DNA of 64,000 nt from Nectonema munidae (taxonomy: Eukaryota > Nematomorpha > Nectonematoida > Nectonematidae). The DNA is taken from the NCBI GenBank assembly GCA_030549495.1, contig JAUIRK010000903.1:806001-870000 (forward strand), read 5' to 3'. Positions within the stretch are counted from its first letter, which is position 1. Each line of letters opens with the position of its first letter. The position numbers and the translations under genes are program-made. The notes beneath the pieces are model-generated. The model was not told the origin of the DNA. It did not search any database and was given only the letters and a program-made list of their open reading frames with translations. Below, one piece after another: positions 47,581-58,988 of this stretch.

Positions 47581-47760
47581 GACAGGGGAAAAATCCTTTA
47601 TTCTTCAAATATATCATGGGGTACACAAAAAAACAGATTGAACAAAATAATTCTATAAAAAAATAGTTTCAAAATTCAAATAAACTTTATCATTAATAAT
47701 TATAAAATAGAACATATTGAAAAAAGAGAAAAAATTGAAAGCATAGTAAAAGCAGGCTAA

Positions 47761-47890
47761 CTCTTTCGTGATCAGAAAAATTAGACGATATTTATTAAAA
47801 AGCAGAAGATTCATATACAAAACTATTTGAAAAAGCAGACGAAGGTAAAATTGTTTATGTATCATATATGATACACTGGTCACGAAAGGA
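47761..47890. mobile_element. TTAA-associated MITE (family M1), copy 2
   Basis: Inverse match to 22749-22874 over its full length. Ends are ctctttcgtgatcag and, inverted, tcctttcgtgaccagtgta. TTAA at 47891-47894 on the right, ctaa on the left. Confidence 0.75.
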
Positions 47891-47894
47891 TTAA

Positions 47895-48439
47895 TATTTA
47901 ATAAATTTTTCATCTTTTGAATAACAGATTGAACTCGACGGAGAAGAAAGAAAAAAATTATATATTGGAAAAAGAAAAATGCATGTATATTATGACTATT
48001 AAAAATTTTGAACCCTCTGCAATATTTTGGCGTGATCATTTACTACTTACTTTGCATGTATGTTCGTTTATGCCTCCTGATATTCTGCTTGATAATGCCC
48101 AAGTTCTGGATCAATCTAAAGCCAAGGTTGGTAAACTACTTTTGAAGGTCACATGCTCTCCTCTAAAGATTTTATACGGCTTGCTGAGATCAGATTATTT
48201 AAAATCATTCACTGTTAGTTTAATATGTTACGGTTTATCGATCAATAGTGTCACTCTTGCAGTCATTAACCAATTTGGAAAAATAGTCAACCAATTTTTC
48301 ACAGTTCGAATCTACCTCTTAGCCTGTTGTCGACTTTTAACCCTCTACCTTGCCTCCAATTTTGGCTGACATTTGTGAACTATTCCCAACTCATTAATGA
48401 TCATTATTCCTGTAGAGCAGTTAATTCTTATGAAAAAAG
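47895..48439. other. Open frame without recognisable domain
   Basis: A 150-codon + frame (47917-48369) overlaps a 128-codon minus frame. The + translation has no family I recognise, includes the MITE border and has no typical splice sites or codon pattern of the host genes. It may be part of an unassigned repeat. Not called as a gene. Confidence 0.3.
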
Positions 48440-49010
48440 GTTATTTTTTCACAATATAAAGATGATAGAAGATGAAATTTGACAAAAGATCAAAAAGTTA
48501 CAATTAAATCATGGGTAGATGAAAACTGTCTTTTAACATTACAACTAAAACAAAAGTTAATGTTGAATCTGAAATTTTTCTTTATGTTTCAACTATACAA
48601 ACATGTTTGAATAATTTTCATTATACATTAAAAAATACGAATTATTCAGAGAAATTAAAGATTGTTTCCAACACAAAATTTTTTATTTTTATGGATGAAG
48701 TTGGATTTGCGGTTGTAACCAAAGCCAAAAAGAGGACGTTCTTTTTTGGATCAGTGGTAGCTGCAATGAATAAATATTCATCTCTGCAGTTATAGGTGAA
48801 GATTTCAAAAAATGATTAGTTGAAATAAAATGATAATGGAAGAATCCATCACTACAAAGGATTATTCGAAAAAATAAAAGAATTACATATCGAAATCATT
48901 CCTTTTCTAAATCGTATTGAAGTAATTTTTCAATTTGGAAAAATTTGGTTATTTGAAAGAAGCATTGTAAAAAACGACAAAGCTCAAAAACGTAATTCAT
49001 TCTTTTTTTG
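48440..49010 (+). pseudogene. Possible mariner-like transposase relic
   Basis: The + strand reads TIQTCLNNFHYTLKNTNYSE (near 48595), then KFFIFMDEVGFAVVTKAKKR (48675-48735), like the 'FIDETGFxxxxxRxRGxA' first catalytic Asp region of mariner-like/ISSod-type DDE enzymes, then AMNKYSSLQL, and near 48890-48925 IEIIPFLNRIEVIFQFGKIW, like 'LPPYSPxLNPIExxW'. The middle with the second Asp is deleted. Frame interrupted by TAG after LQL. Weak but ordered similarity. Confidence 0.4.
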
Positions 49011-49850
49011 AAAAATTAGGGTCGTTAACTGTGGTGGTCATTACCAAAAAATGCTCAGCTGCATAAGTAAGTGTGAAAAAAAATTATTCAAGAATGATTT
49101 TTCTGATAACTTGATTTTTATAATAAATATTTGCTCAAAATCATATATAAGATAATTTTGAAATTAAAAAAAGTTTTAATAGCAAACGTCACAGTTCTGA
49201 TCGCTAGAGTGGCATTCTTGATTGCAAAAATGACATTGTTGAGTGCAAGAATGACACTGTTGATAGATTATATTGATGCGAAAAATTTGATTGGCTGGAA
49301 AATTTTAAATACTAAAATTATACTATCATAATACCGTTCAAACTATTTTCACCAAAATGACGTACTATTTTCTTTCGGCCTGTTTTAATTTTTGGAGTTG
49401 AAATTTTTGAAGATTAAAAGTTACTTTTGATATTAAATGGGGATTTGGTAATTATTTTTAAACGAGGTTTTATAATTAACAATATATTTTCATGATTAAA
49501 TTTTTTGAAAGATGTTTAAATAAATTTACCTTAAAAAATAAGATAAATAGAAAAAAAAATTGTTTTATTATATGCAAGCTTAAATAATATTCTTAAAATC
49601 AATAAATTTTCAAACTTGATTTTTTTCAGATATCAATACAAACATATTGTTTCGTTCTTTAAAACTTTTGTCTTGACTATTTTGAATATTTCTCATTCTA
49701 CTATACAATGCGGTCCTTTAAAGGTGTAAACTTTCAAAAACCGCTCTTTAACGAAAAAGTTTGCCCACCCCTGATCTAAAGGGATTTAATAAGAAAATTA
49801 ATTTCGGTTAAAAATCAAGAGATTACTTCGAGATAAAGCCTTCAAACTAT
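49011..49850. other. No gene; one hAT right terminus
   Basis: At 49745-49773 the sequence inverts to caggggtgggcaaacttttt, a classical hAT end, followed outside by 'atctaaag'. The partner end was not found. A 66-codon frame at 49131 with repeated 'LIAR/LIAK' units comes from short direct repeats ('tgatcgcta/tgattgcaa'). Confidence 0.45.
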
Positions 49851-50055
49851 CTATCCTGTAAAGACTAAATATAAATGACAGTTTTCTTGGCATTCGACAA
49901 TCATTCCTGGGGTGTTTTTTTTCATGAAAATTACTACATCTTGAATGTCTTGCAGAAGAGAAAAGTGTTCACTCGCTTTCAAATATAAATAGTATTTTGG
50001 ACCAACTGTTTTCTCGGATATTGAGATAGTGTAATCAGGTATGTAATAAAAGTTT

Positions 50056-50192
50056 GGGTATCGTGGGATATTTTCATCGAGAAGGCACAAATTGCGCCGC
50101 TTGTATCGAACTATGTGAAAGTTAGAACTCGATTCGAACCCATGATCTACTAACACGAAATCCAGTTGCCTACCAACTATTCACACGCCCCC
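50056..50192 (-). repeat. tRNA-related SINE, best copy
   Basis: On the minus strand the element starts gggggcgtgtgaatagttgg. It contains an A-box-like 'tagttggtaggc' (50168-50179) and a B-box-like 'gggttcgaatc' (50131-50141), then 'catagttcgatacaagcggc', 'gcaatttgtgccttctcg' and 'atgaaaatatcccacgatac'. The polymerase III boxes are spaced as in a tRNA, but the stems do not pair as a functional tRNA would. The core recurs at 26014, 27768-28030 and 38140. It may extend further left, to about 49850, where no second copy exists for comparison. Confidence 0.65.
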
Positions 50193-50442
50193 TTATATAA
50201 CAACAACAATGTGGTATACCTTGTTTGTGGCATATACCTTATCTATAATGTTCATGTAATCTTTTAACTCGTATATAATGGGTAAACGTGGTATAATATG
50301 AGAATTAACAAGAATCTGTTTTTGGAATCGTAATATAACTCAAAAATTCTATTCTGAAACTGATATGCGTTCTTATACCAATTTTGAATACTGGTCTCAT
50401 GACTGATAGATTATGCATACGTGATACTTTTAAATATTTCAG

Positions 50443-50709
50443 CCAAAATTCGCAAAACGAGATCCAGTGATTTTCTGCAAATTGTTTGTTGGAAACCTGG
50501 ACTATTCCACAACATCTGATGAAGTGGAACAATTTTATTCTCAATTTGGCGAAGTTGATAATGTTTCCCTCATGATGAAGGATGGCAAGCCGAGAGGGTT
50601 TGCCTTCGTGAACTTCAAGGAGCCTTGCGCCGTTGACAATGCAATGGCAAACAGACCACACTACATCAAAGAAAGGAAGGCGGAGCCAAAAAGAGCATTT
50701 CCTAAAGAG
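50443..50709 (+). CDS. hnRNP A/B-type RNA-binding protein, RRM1 exon
   Basis: Encodes PKFAKRDPVIF and RRM1: RNP2 is KLFVGNL, RNP1 is RGFAFVNF, and the linker start AEPKRAFPKE corresponds to 'VEPKRAVxRE' in hnRNP A1/A2 and insect Hrb87F/Hrb98DE. Such proteins bind nuclear pre-mRNA and regulate splicing and mRNA transport. Acceptor 'taaatatttcag', donor GAG|gtttca, both phase 0. The start codon must be in an earlier exon not identified in this window. The frame stays open past the donor to 50808, but that tail is not hnRNP-like. A minus frame over this exon is a shadow. Confidence 0.93.
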
Positions 50710-52227
50710 GTTTCATTAAACATTATTTTCTCCACTGTGAATCAGGAAGAAAGTTATGCAATTTGCATCACTTCTTCACCTCATCTGCATATTCTTGAAT
50801 TGATCTAAAGTCAAGTGTCATCTTCCCCCTAAAATGAAGTGTTATTTAATCCTTTAGTGTTTTTAAAATTTTTCACACTTCTATATTCTTTTTTAATTAT
50901 TAAATTTTTTCTAATTAATTAATTATAAATTTAAAGATTTTTTTTGATTTTTTTTATTTACATTAAAAAAATAGCAAATTTCTGCCCATTTTGGGATTCC
51001 TTCTGTGTATTAATCGACAAAAAATCTTAGAGCAAATATTGGTCAGGTCCTTATTCTTGTTTCGATGAAGAATTAGTGTTTATTTCTGAGTACCTTTAAA
51101 TATAAAAAATTATACTTTATGTAATTATTAGAGCGGTTGAAAATTGACCTAAAACTTTTAAAATTACTGCATTTAAAGTAAAAAATTAACTAAAATTATA
51201 TGTGTTAGCATAAAGACGTACTTATCATAAAAAGTAAAAAAATTCTAAAAAAAACCTTGTGGTAAATAGAAAAAAGAAAAATGATTGAAAATTGTGTATG
51301 TTAAAACTTAAATGATCCGTGGATGAGAATGCTAAGAGGATTTACAAATTTTTGCAGATCGATACATCTCAATCTAAAATAGTTTAGGAGAATACAAGGT
51401 AAACTTTTCTATTTCTGTTGTTATTTCTAACATCAAGGATTACTTAAGAATTTTACCTTTTTACTTGCCTAGATTTGAAAATAAATCGTGCAGAATATTT
51501 TATTTTGGTGACTGATTCGCACAAAAATAGATCCTGTAGGGCTTAATAGAGATAAAAAATGAAAGAAATAGCCATATAAATTATTTAAGAAAAAAGAATT
51601 TCAAAAAAAGCAACAAAATATGCACATAATTCAAAAATGTTGACTTTTTACGGAAAAATTTACTTATTTACCTATAAAAAAATAGACTTTAACTGCTCTA
51701 GTAATTATGCTAGAAGTAATTTAAAGAATTGATCTCTTACGATGGATATAATATGTATATAATATATAATAGTATGGCTATATTATTAAAAACCTAATTA
51801 TAATATTGAGGACTAAAATTAAAAAATGGACATCCACTTTTTTTGAAGAAGGGCTGGGTCGTTAACAAAACAGTATTTTTTTAGAGAGACATCTTTTCGA
51901 AATTTGGGTTAAAATGCTTGTTAAAAAATTTGATCAATTGTTCAAGTATTAAATGCACACCAAATTCCATTTTCATATTTTTATTTATAATGAATACAAC
52001 TCTCTGAAATTTCAAAAGATAATAATAATAATGCCACATACTTAATTCTTTTGAGATAAGACGCTCTTTCAAAGTAGGCTTTTTTCAACGAAATATGGGA
52101 GATTCAATATTTTTCAATCGTATACTATTGAATGAATTCGCACTCCTAATTTCGCACTGTGAGCTATTTTTTGCATGCGTAACTAACTCACTTGCATGTG
52201 TGTATGAAAGTGTTTCCCTCTTCACAG
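50710..52227 (+). other. hnRNP intron, no features seen
   Basis: A 1.5-kb AT-rich intron from 'gtttca' to 'tccctcttcacag'. The small frames inside (51881, 52095) are not gene-like. No repeat ends recognised. Confidence 0.7.
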
Positions 52228-52432
52228 GAAGCGAGCCAAGAGAATCAGATCAAGACGAACAAGATTTTTCTTGGAGGATTGCTTCAAGAAGTTGATGAAG
52301 GTGAGATCGAGCATGTCTTCAAGGATTATGGCAATATCACTCTAGTCGAAGTTTTGAGAGATTCCACCGGCAAAAAGAGAGGTTTTGGCTTCGTCACTTT
52401 CGAAGATCATGATGCAGTCGACAAAATTGTTT
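52228..52432 (+). CDS. hnRNP A/B-type RNA-binding protein, RRM2 exon
   Basis: Encodes EASQENQIKTN, then RRM2 with RNP2 KIFLGGL, and FKDYGNITLVEVLRDSTGKK leading into RNP1 RGFGFVTF and EDHDAVDKIV. The order and the words 'GKKRGFGFVTFxDHDxVDKIV' are near-identical to hnRNP A2/B1. The donor is T|gtgcgt (phase 1). T joins TA of the exon at 63755 to give Leu, reproducing the 'DKIVLxKYH' of the family. Reading on past the donor leads to a stop at 52540 without any family resemblance. Confidence 0.93.
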
Positions 52433-52983
52433 GTGCGTATTCTTCTTACCTTTCACTTTATTCTTCTCTCATTTTCACGCTGAGCTTTGAAACAGCGTTG
52501 GAGGAAAAACCCTGTTTTCCATTGTTTAACTTTTTTTCTTAGGGAATTTTGAGCATTGATGTAATGAAGGAAACATCAAGGGTGTCTGAACTTGTTGACA
52601 AACATTTATTAAAAAACACAATTATATAATTTTTAACTAAAATTTGTTTCTTTTTTTCCTTATACCTGCTTGAATATCATAAGTAAGATATATAATATGA
52701 ATATATTAGGTAGACTATGTAGATTGTGAGATAAATGTATATCTTATTTTGCTTGCTAATCGCAATTATCCTAATATAGTATTATAAATGTATATCTTAA
52801 TTTTTATTATAATTTTAGATCGGATAAAATATAAAGGTCATTTTAATGATAATCATTTTTTAGGAAAGCCACAAAAAATCCGCTGTGCCTAATTCACGCC
52901 ACCCTCAAAAACTCCTATTTAAACGCACGCTTTTAATTTAATATTTTTAAATTTTATTATGAAACTATTATTGTTTAATTTAA

Positions 52984-53342
52984 CCTTCGCAGGACGGAGT
53001 GGGAGTTTTACGTCAACAGAAATTTTTGAACCCTTTTTGAATCAAAAAAAGTATATGAAAGTCACTTAAAAAATAAATGTATTTTTCAATTATTTTGTCT
53101 AGATCACTATTTTACAAAAAAAAAAGTTACAAACTATTATTATTTTTTGAAAAATCATTAAGTTCCTTCGCAGGACGGAGTGGGAGTTACGTCAACAGAA
53201 ATTTTTGAACCCCTTTTGCATCAAAAAAAGTATATGAAAGTTACTAAATAGAAATGTATTTATCAATCATTTTGTCTAGATCACCATTTTACAAAAAAAA
53301 AGTTACAAACTATTATTATTTTTTGAAAAATTATAAAGTAAT
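52984..53342. repeat. Tandem duplication of the piggyBac B left end
   Basis: Two ~175-base copies (from 52984 and from 53165) both begin ccttcgcaggacggagtggg and both contain 'ttgtctagatcac' and 'gttacaaactattatt'. They differ by scattered substitutions and short length changes. The outer copy adjoins TTAA. Confidence 0.85.
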
Positions 53343-53525
53343 TCAACGCATTAGAAAAAATTCAAATTTGAAAAGTGAGCTTTATTTACATTCTAAAAAT
53401 ATTCAAGTACATGAAATTTAATTACAAGAACCACGAAGTTACACGAAAGTTACACGAAACAAAATAGATATTGCGAAAAATATATCATATAAAATGTAAG
53501 AATAAGGCATGAAGTCAATAATAAT

Positions 53526-55257
53526 TTAGACATTCTGACATTCAGGACAAATGAGTATAGTGTGATTTTTACAAATAGATCTTGAACATTTTTGACACTT
53601 TCTGGTTCCTCTCTTTCTGGGATGACAATTAGAAACAAAACAGTATCCTCTTCGGGTTGTTGTTGGAGCAATTTCAGTCGTTCTTGTGAACCCATAAAAA
53701 GAGAGAAGATTCTTAGTAATCAAGCGAGTAGATGCGTTCTCGCACCTAATTCTCATTGACTTTTCAGTTAGACTTAGCGCTAAATTTCTAATAAAATACT
53801 TTCTACCACCTCTGGAAGTACTTGGGTACAAATCAGGCATGTTGGCTTTGACTATAATCCAACAATTACTTGCTACCATATCGAGAAAATTTGTGAAAAT
53901 AGTCATATGCCATCTTCTTGAGGCTCTGTAACAAGTAAAACTACGAACCATCCTGTTGAAAGTATCAACACCGCCTTTATAACTATTGTAGTCTACAATT
54001 GTTTGAGGCTTTTTTTTATTACCTAGTGTGTCTATCTTTGAAATATGCTGACTGGACATTATATAAACAGGCTTGAAATTTTTTTTTGCATGTTTTTCTG
54101 GAATGCATATAGTCAGCGAAGCATATTCAGTATATAAAAATTTACTTTCCATTTCTACAAGGTTTAGACCTTTCAAGTGTGCAGGACGTAATAAATACGG
54201 AACAAACCTTCTATTACTTCTGACCGTTCCACAAATTGTCAACCTTTGAGATTTAGCCCATATACAGAGTTCACGTGTCATAAAAAACCGATCAACATAA
54301 ACTCCACAACCACTAGGTACTTTCGATTTTTCAACTAACCTTTTGACTGTTTGCTGGTTTGAAATACTCTTTATCAGATAAACCTGTTACATACACTTCA
54401 CTGGCCAAAACATAAAAACTTCTTGAATCATTACAGTGATAGACCTTCATCCCGTATCTTCCTGGTTTTGAAGGATCATACACTTTTATTGGAGATCTTC
54501 CCCGATACTTGACTAACTGTTCATCAATTGTTATATAATCTGTTGGGCACCAATACTTGACACAACTACTAACGATCTCATCATGTAAGTATCTAATTGG
54601 ACTCAATTTGTCTAATGGATTCCTATCTTTTTTCAAGTCAAAGCGTATGAAACAGTTTATGAATATAAACATGTCTTTGCTTATGGCAGCTTTCAAAAAA
54701 GGCTCTCCATTTTTGTCAGAAAATAAATATTTTAGATCAATTTGTTGATTTTTGGACTGCCCAATGTGAAAAATACATCCAAAATAGGCAAGCATATCTT
54801 CTATCGAAAATTTGAGAGCGCAATAACGCAAACTTTCAAAAAAAGGTTGGCTCAAACTAAAAAAATTATAATTAGAGAAAACAGATAAAAAATTAAGTTA
54901 CCTGTAATTTTCATCAATTTTAGCTTTAGTACACTCGTATATGTGATGTATCAGGCTTTGAGTAAAAAAAAGGGAGAATACATCTAATGAGTTTGTCAAA
55001 TGTTTTGCATCTCCTTTGGGACCAGGTGAAAATGAAGCAATATTACGAGTATTGACACCAAGACTCCTTCCACGAGTATCTCTATAAGGCTCCCATGAGT
55101 ACTTTGTCATATCGGGAGCTATAAGATCGTCTCCTTCTCTTTCACTATCACTTTCACTACTGCTTCTACAAACCGTTTCATATTCACTCAAAGAGTAAAC
55201 ATCGGATGCAACGCTTTCCCCAGCAAAACTTTCAGAATCACTGTTTGTAGAACTCAT
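53526..55257 (-). CDS. piggyBac transposase (element B), one frame change
   Basis: The minus strand encodes an acidic Ser-rich N-terminus from the Met at 55257 (MSSTNSDSESFAGESVASDV), ending DENY at 54902. After a 45-nt intron (54857-54901, 'gtaact'...'tttttag') it continues SLSQPFFESLRYCALKF, the first catalytic region YITIDEQLVKYRGRSPIKVY (near 54500), the second Asp in GCGVYVDRFF (near 54300), CGTVRSNRRFVPYLLR, the third Asp in YNSYKGGVDTFNRMVRSF (near 53970), and a C-terminal Cys/His-rich domain CQKCSRSICKNHTILICPEC. A single frame change near 54340, between YFKPANSQKV and the VEKSKVPSGCG segment, interrupts it. No in-frame stop otherwise. About 560 residues, the usual length for the family. 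Confidence 0.88.
54857..54901 (-). other. Mini-intron in the piggyBac B transposase
   Basis: Begins 'gtaact' and ends 'attttttttag'-like, with a T-rich middle, joining TAC-AG to T-TTG (phase 2). A 42-nt intron at the same protein position (after '(D/S)NY') and phase exists in element A at 31750-31791. Confidence 0.75.
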
Positions 55258-55562
55258 AAATTGAAGAGAGTAATCAGAACGAAGGAACAACAATAAAATG
55301 GAAAAGAGTAGTTGAAGAGAAGATGATTTAGAAAAGATAAAATAAACAACGGTCAACTCAAGAAGATGTAAAGGATAGATTTTATGTGCAAAGACGGTAG
55401 TTTTTCAAAGATATGAAATGAATCCAAGAAATGATACAGATGAAAGTGTACTGCCTTATAAAGAATAAGCGCGGAATAATCTATGGTTCAAGGGTATTGA
55501 TTACATTCAGTAACATTAACCTCACTCATATAAATAAAATTACAGAGTAAGAAGTACATCTA

Positions 55563-55648
55563 TCATACACATAAACAATAAAGTATGTGGTAGATACGTA
55601 CAAAATCATACACATAAACAATAAAGTATGTGAAAGATACGCACAAAT
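55563..55648 (+). repeat. Two-copy 43-bp tandem repeat in piggyBac B
   Basis: 'tcatacacataaacaataaa' begins both units (55563 and 55606), with a few differences toward their ends. Confidence 0.85.
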
Positions 55649-55821
55649 TGTAAATCATTTGTTATGTGTGGATAAATACTTAGATTTCTGTGCGAAGGGA
55701 TTACGAAAAAGTTTATAATATCTATCACAAGAGAATCATCATGCCACCTAAATTTTGTGTATGTGTACAGAATACGTGCTCTTCGTCATATCCATCGAAC
55801 TAGATCACATTATATAGTGTG

Positions 55822-55932
55822 ACTTGAATGGTTTTATTTTGAACCATAGATTGTGAATATAAACTTGAATGGTTTTATTTTGAACCATAGATTGTGAATA
55901 TAAACTTGAATGGTTTTATTTTGAACCATATA
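55822..55932 (+). repeat. 41-bp tandem repeat, 2.7 copies
   Basis: Unit acttgaatggttttattttg then 'aaccatagattgtgaatataa' starts at 55822, 55863 and 55904. The third copy is partial. The first two are identical. It lies in the 5' non-coding part of piggyBac B. Confidence 0.9.
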
Positions 55933-56979
55933 CTGACGACTGCAATTATGTGTCTTGACAGCTAGACTTCAAAAAAACGGTAACACACTTTGTATTCCTG
56001 ATAACTATATAAGTTTTCATTTCGATAAATTGAAATCCAACAAGATAGCTTCATCGCTACTTTGATTCCTCAATATTGAAATTGGTTTCAACCGTAAAAA
56101 TAACATCAAGTTGAAAAAAAATTTTTATTGAAATTTAAAAAAATTTTTAATGTTAAAAATATTTCATAGAAATCAGTTTCAAATAACAAATTATGAAAAA
56201 ATTTATGTAATGGGAGTAAAAGTCCCACTATCCGCCCTTGAAGGGGTACTAATATGATCCGTCTTGCGAAGGTAGAACTTTTTTAAGTCAAATTTTCTCA
56301 TGATCCCTTTATTATCAATTTTTTCGCTATTTTTATAAAAACTGAACAAGCTAAGGCTTATTTGAATTTCCTTTTATTTCGCAATTACAAAATGTATTAA
56401 AAATTAGACAAATAAGTCAGATTGTTCAATTGACTTATTTGTTGGCTGAAAAAATTAAAGAACTTGAAAAAACTTATATTGATAAAGATCTATAAAGATT
56501 TTATCAATTATCTTGTTAAATGGTATTTCATGGCTTCGGCATTTCCATAATTCTAAATCAATCTGCATCATAAAGTATTGAAGATAATTTAACTAGACAT
56601 CCACTAGTCTATCACTTAGGCGTACTAAATCTTTTGTAAATTCATTAATTTTTCTTACTTTTTTTAAAAAATGACGAGTTTTAATTATAATGAAAATTTG
56701 AAAATACCAAAATATACTTACAGATATATACGCAAACAAATACAGAAGGTTTAAATCGGTGCCTTTTTCTTGTTGTTCCACCTTTAAATGACATTATTAT
56801 CCATCCTAAATTGCAAATTATTTGTTTCATACAAAAAAACTCAAATTTAAACTCTAAATGCTCTATTGGTTCTAAATTTTTGAAAGAGACTTTTAAATTG
56901 ATTATCCAAATTAGAAAAAGCCTATTTTTTATTTATATTTTTACATAAAAGTATCAATTTTATTTTCTACGAAAATATC

Positions 56980-58450
56980 ATATTAAATAATTACTTAAAT
57001 TAAATAACAAAGCCAATATTTTTATTGCTATTAATATACACTCTGGAATTTCGAGTAAAGTAATCCTAAAATCCATAGTATGTTCATAAGTTTTAAAGGC
57101 TTCTTTTTCGGTATAATCTGTTCTAAGTTCTAATAAGGCATTCGAGTAGTCTATCATCAACAGAAATTGGTTTGAGAACCCACATATTGGAATTCAGGCC
57201 TTCATTTTTACTTTTGAAAATAAAACTCAATGTTTTGCTGAATCAAAGAAAGAATGTTACTGATTATATGTGCCATTCTTGTCTCCAATGTCTTCTCTTC
57301 TTTCAAATCCTTTTCCCAACAAGACAATTAGAAAAAAAGATTTTTTTATACATTGCTCCTCCATTTTTGATCTTAAGTTTGAAACGATTCATTTTACTCA
57401 TGATTGAGAAATATCTCTTTAACCTTGTTGACTTATGTTGAGCTTGTTCAAATGATCAAAAACTTTTGCCATATATAAGTTTTGCTAACCAAAAATTTTC
57501 TTGAAATTTAAGTTATTCACTCAAAAATAGATAGAGTTGCTATTTTATTGCTAAAACTCGATTGAGAACCTTTCCACGAGATAGCCAACGAACTTCACTA
57601 TAGAAAATAAGTTTAGTAAAATTAACTTCCATATTTTTACATAACTCATTGAAAATTCTGTATTTTTTGCATGAGCACGAATAGTTTTCAACTTTAATAA
57701 TATCTAGTAGTAGCTACAACTCATTTTAACATCAACATTTCTAGCCTTATTTAATTGCTTTGCTCCCAAGGCTTCTCAAGGTATCACACAATGAATTGAT
57801 ACATAGTTTCAAGAAACTGCTTGAATTTTTCCCACGACTTCGTTTATTTTACTAACCATTGCTTTGGCACCATCTGTAGTAACTGACTTGCATTTTGCCC
57901 AGTCAATTTTTTATTGTTTTAGGAACTGATTCAGTTTTTCAAAAATGTTTTGGGCTATAATTTCTAACCCCATCTCTGAAGACAGCACAAATAATGTTCA
58001 ACAATTGTTTTTCTCCAAGTCTCGAAATCGGCAGTGAACAATAATTAATCGCGCTTCTTCTGATATATTTGTCATTTCTTCTAATTGTATACCAAAACAT
58101 GGAGATTTGTGTAATTTTTGAAATAGCTTTTCTTTGAAATCATCAGATAACCTTAAGATCGCTGCACACCTTAGTATCTGATAACGGAATCTGCTTTATT
58201 TTTTCAAAGCTTCTTTCGTTCCATGTATAAGATCCGCGCTATTTTAGTTGTTCAACACTTCAAAATAATGTGCGTCATTCTAAGAGATGCCAAAGGCAAG
58301 GTTTCCATGACTGAAGGATTACTTGACTTTTAAAAGATGTTTGCTGTTTACAGTACGCTTCTAAGGTTGATTCAAAAAATTGCTTTGATTTGTTTTGATG
58401 TTGAGAATGCGTTGTTTTCAAATGATGTGCTATTTCGATAGATTGATTGC
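56980..58450 (-). pseudogene. Decayed hAT (SCAND3/ZBED-like) transposase
   Basis: Minus-strand pieces occur in hAT order: HLKTTHSQHQNKSKQFFEST near 58400-58450, LHKSPCFGIQLEEMTNISEE near 58070-58115, KIDWAKCKSVTTDGAKAMV near 57860-57910 with the catalytic 'TDGA', 'YVSIHCVI' near 57795, FYSEVRWLSRGKVLNRVL near 57560-57600, and an end region LRTDYTEKEAFKTY near 57090. The 'RWLSRG' and 'TDGA' words are typical of this hAT group. Many stops; dead. Ends not found. Confidence 0.75.
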
Positions 58451-58599
58451 ACTACTGATTAAAATGTTAAAAAGTAAATACAATTACAAATGCAAGCTGT
58501 TTTTTGCGATTTTCTATGCCTAATATTAAGGTTTTTAAAAAATGAATATGATTGTGATTATAATGAGAACCGCCCTCAACCCCGAACTAAATATCTAAC

Positions 58600-58880
58600 T
58601 AACTACCATTGTTTCGGGAGTCGGTGGAGTCTAAGATTAAAGAGATAGGGGCTAGGGCCAGTATCTAATAAAATTTAAGAGTCGGATTCGAAGTCCACCA
58701 TGCTTTTTAAGTATTAAAAATAATTTTATGAATGACCCTTCTTTGGCCGAAGTCGGAAACGAAGAGTTAGCGATAAATTTATTCAGTTTTTAAGTTTTTG
58801 AAGACGCAGTCTAATTTTTGTAAGTACTTAGAGTCGTAATCTGAGTTGGATATTTTCCCTTGGACTCTGCAACCCTACTA
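58600..58880 (+). repeat. Interspersed repeat family R1, copy 2
   Basis: Inverse counterpart of 9670-9925, with 'gtcggtggagtctaagatta' near the left and 'ttggactctgcaacccta' at the right. Non-coding. Confidence 0.6.
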
Positions 58881-58988
58881 ACTACTACTTTCAATTTTTT
58901 TCTCGCTTTTTTTGTAAATTTAATGTTTAAAATTATTAATGAGCTATACTCTAATTCTAATATATAATAATATTAAAAGAGTTATTTA

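Larger units (their letters stand above)
52984..56272 (-). mobile_element. piggyBac element B, nearly complete
   Basis: Left terminus ccttcgcaggacggag, preceded by TTAA at 52980-52983, and right terminus, inverted, ccttcgcaagacggat, followed by taga (a decayed TTAA). Length 3.29 kb. Encodes a minus-strand piggyBac transposase (53526-55257) with one 45-nt intron. The left terminal 181 bases are tandemly doubled. Terminal and coding sequence differ clearly from element A, so these are separate piggyBac lineages. Confidence 0.88.

Noticed and set aside
47653-48369. Frames of 128 (minus) and 150 (plus) codons
   Set aside because: They overlap each other and the M1 MITE border, and neither resembles a known protein family.
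50119-50192. Possible tRNA gene on the minus strand
   Set aside because: A- and B-box-like motifs are present, but acceptor and T stems do not pair and the sequence continues into a repeated core, so it is treated as a SINE head.
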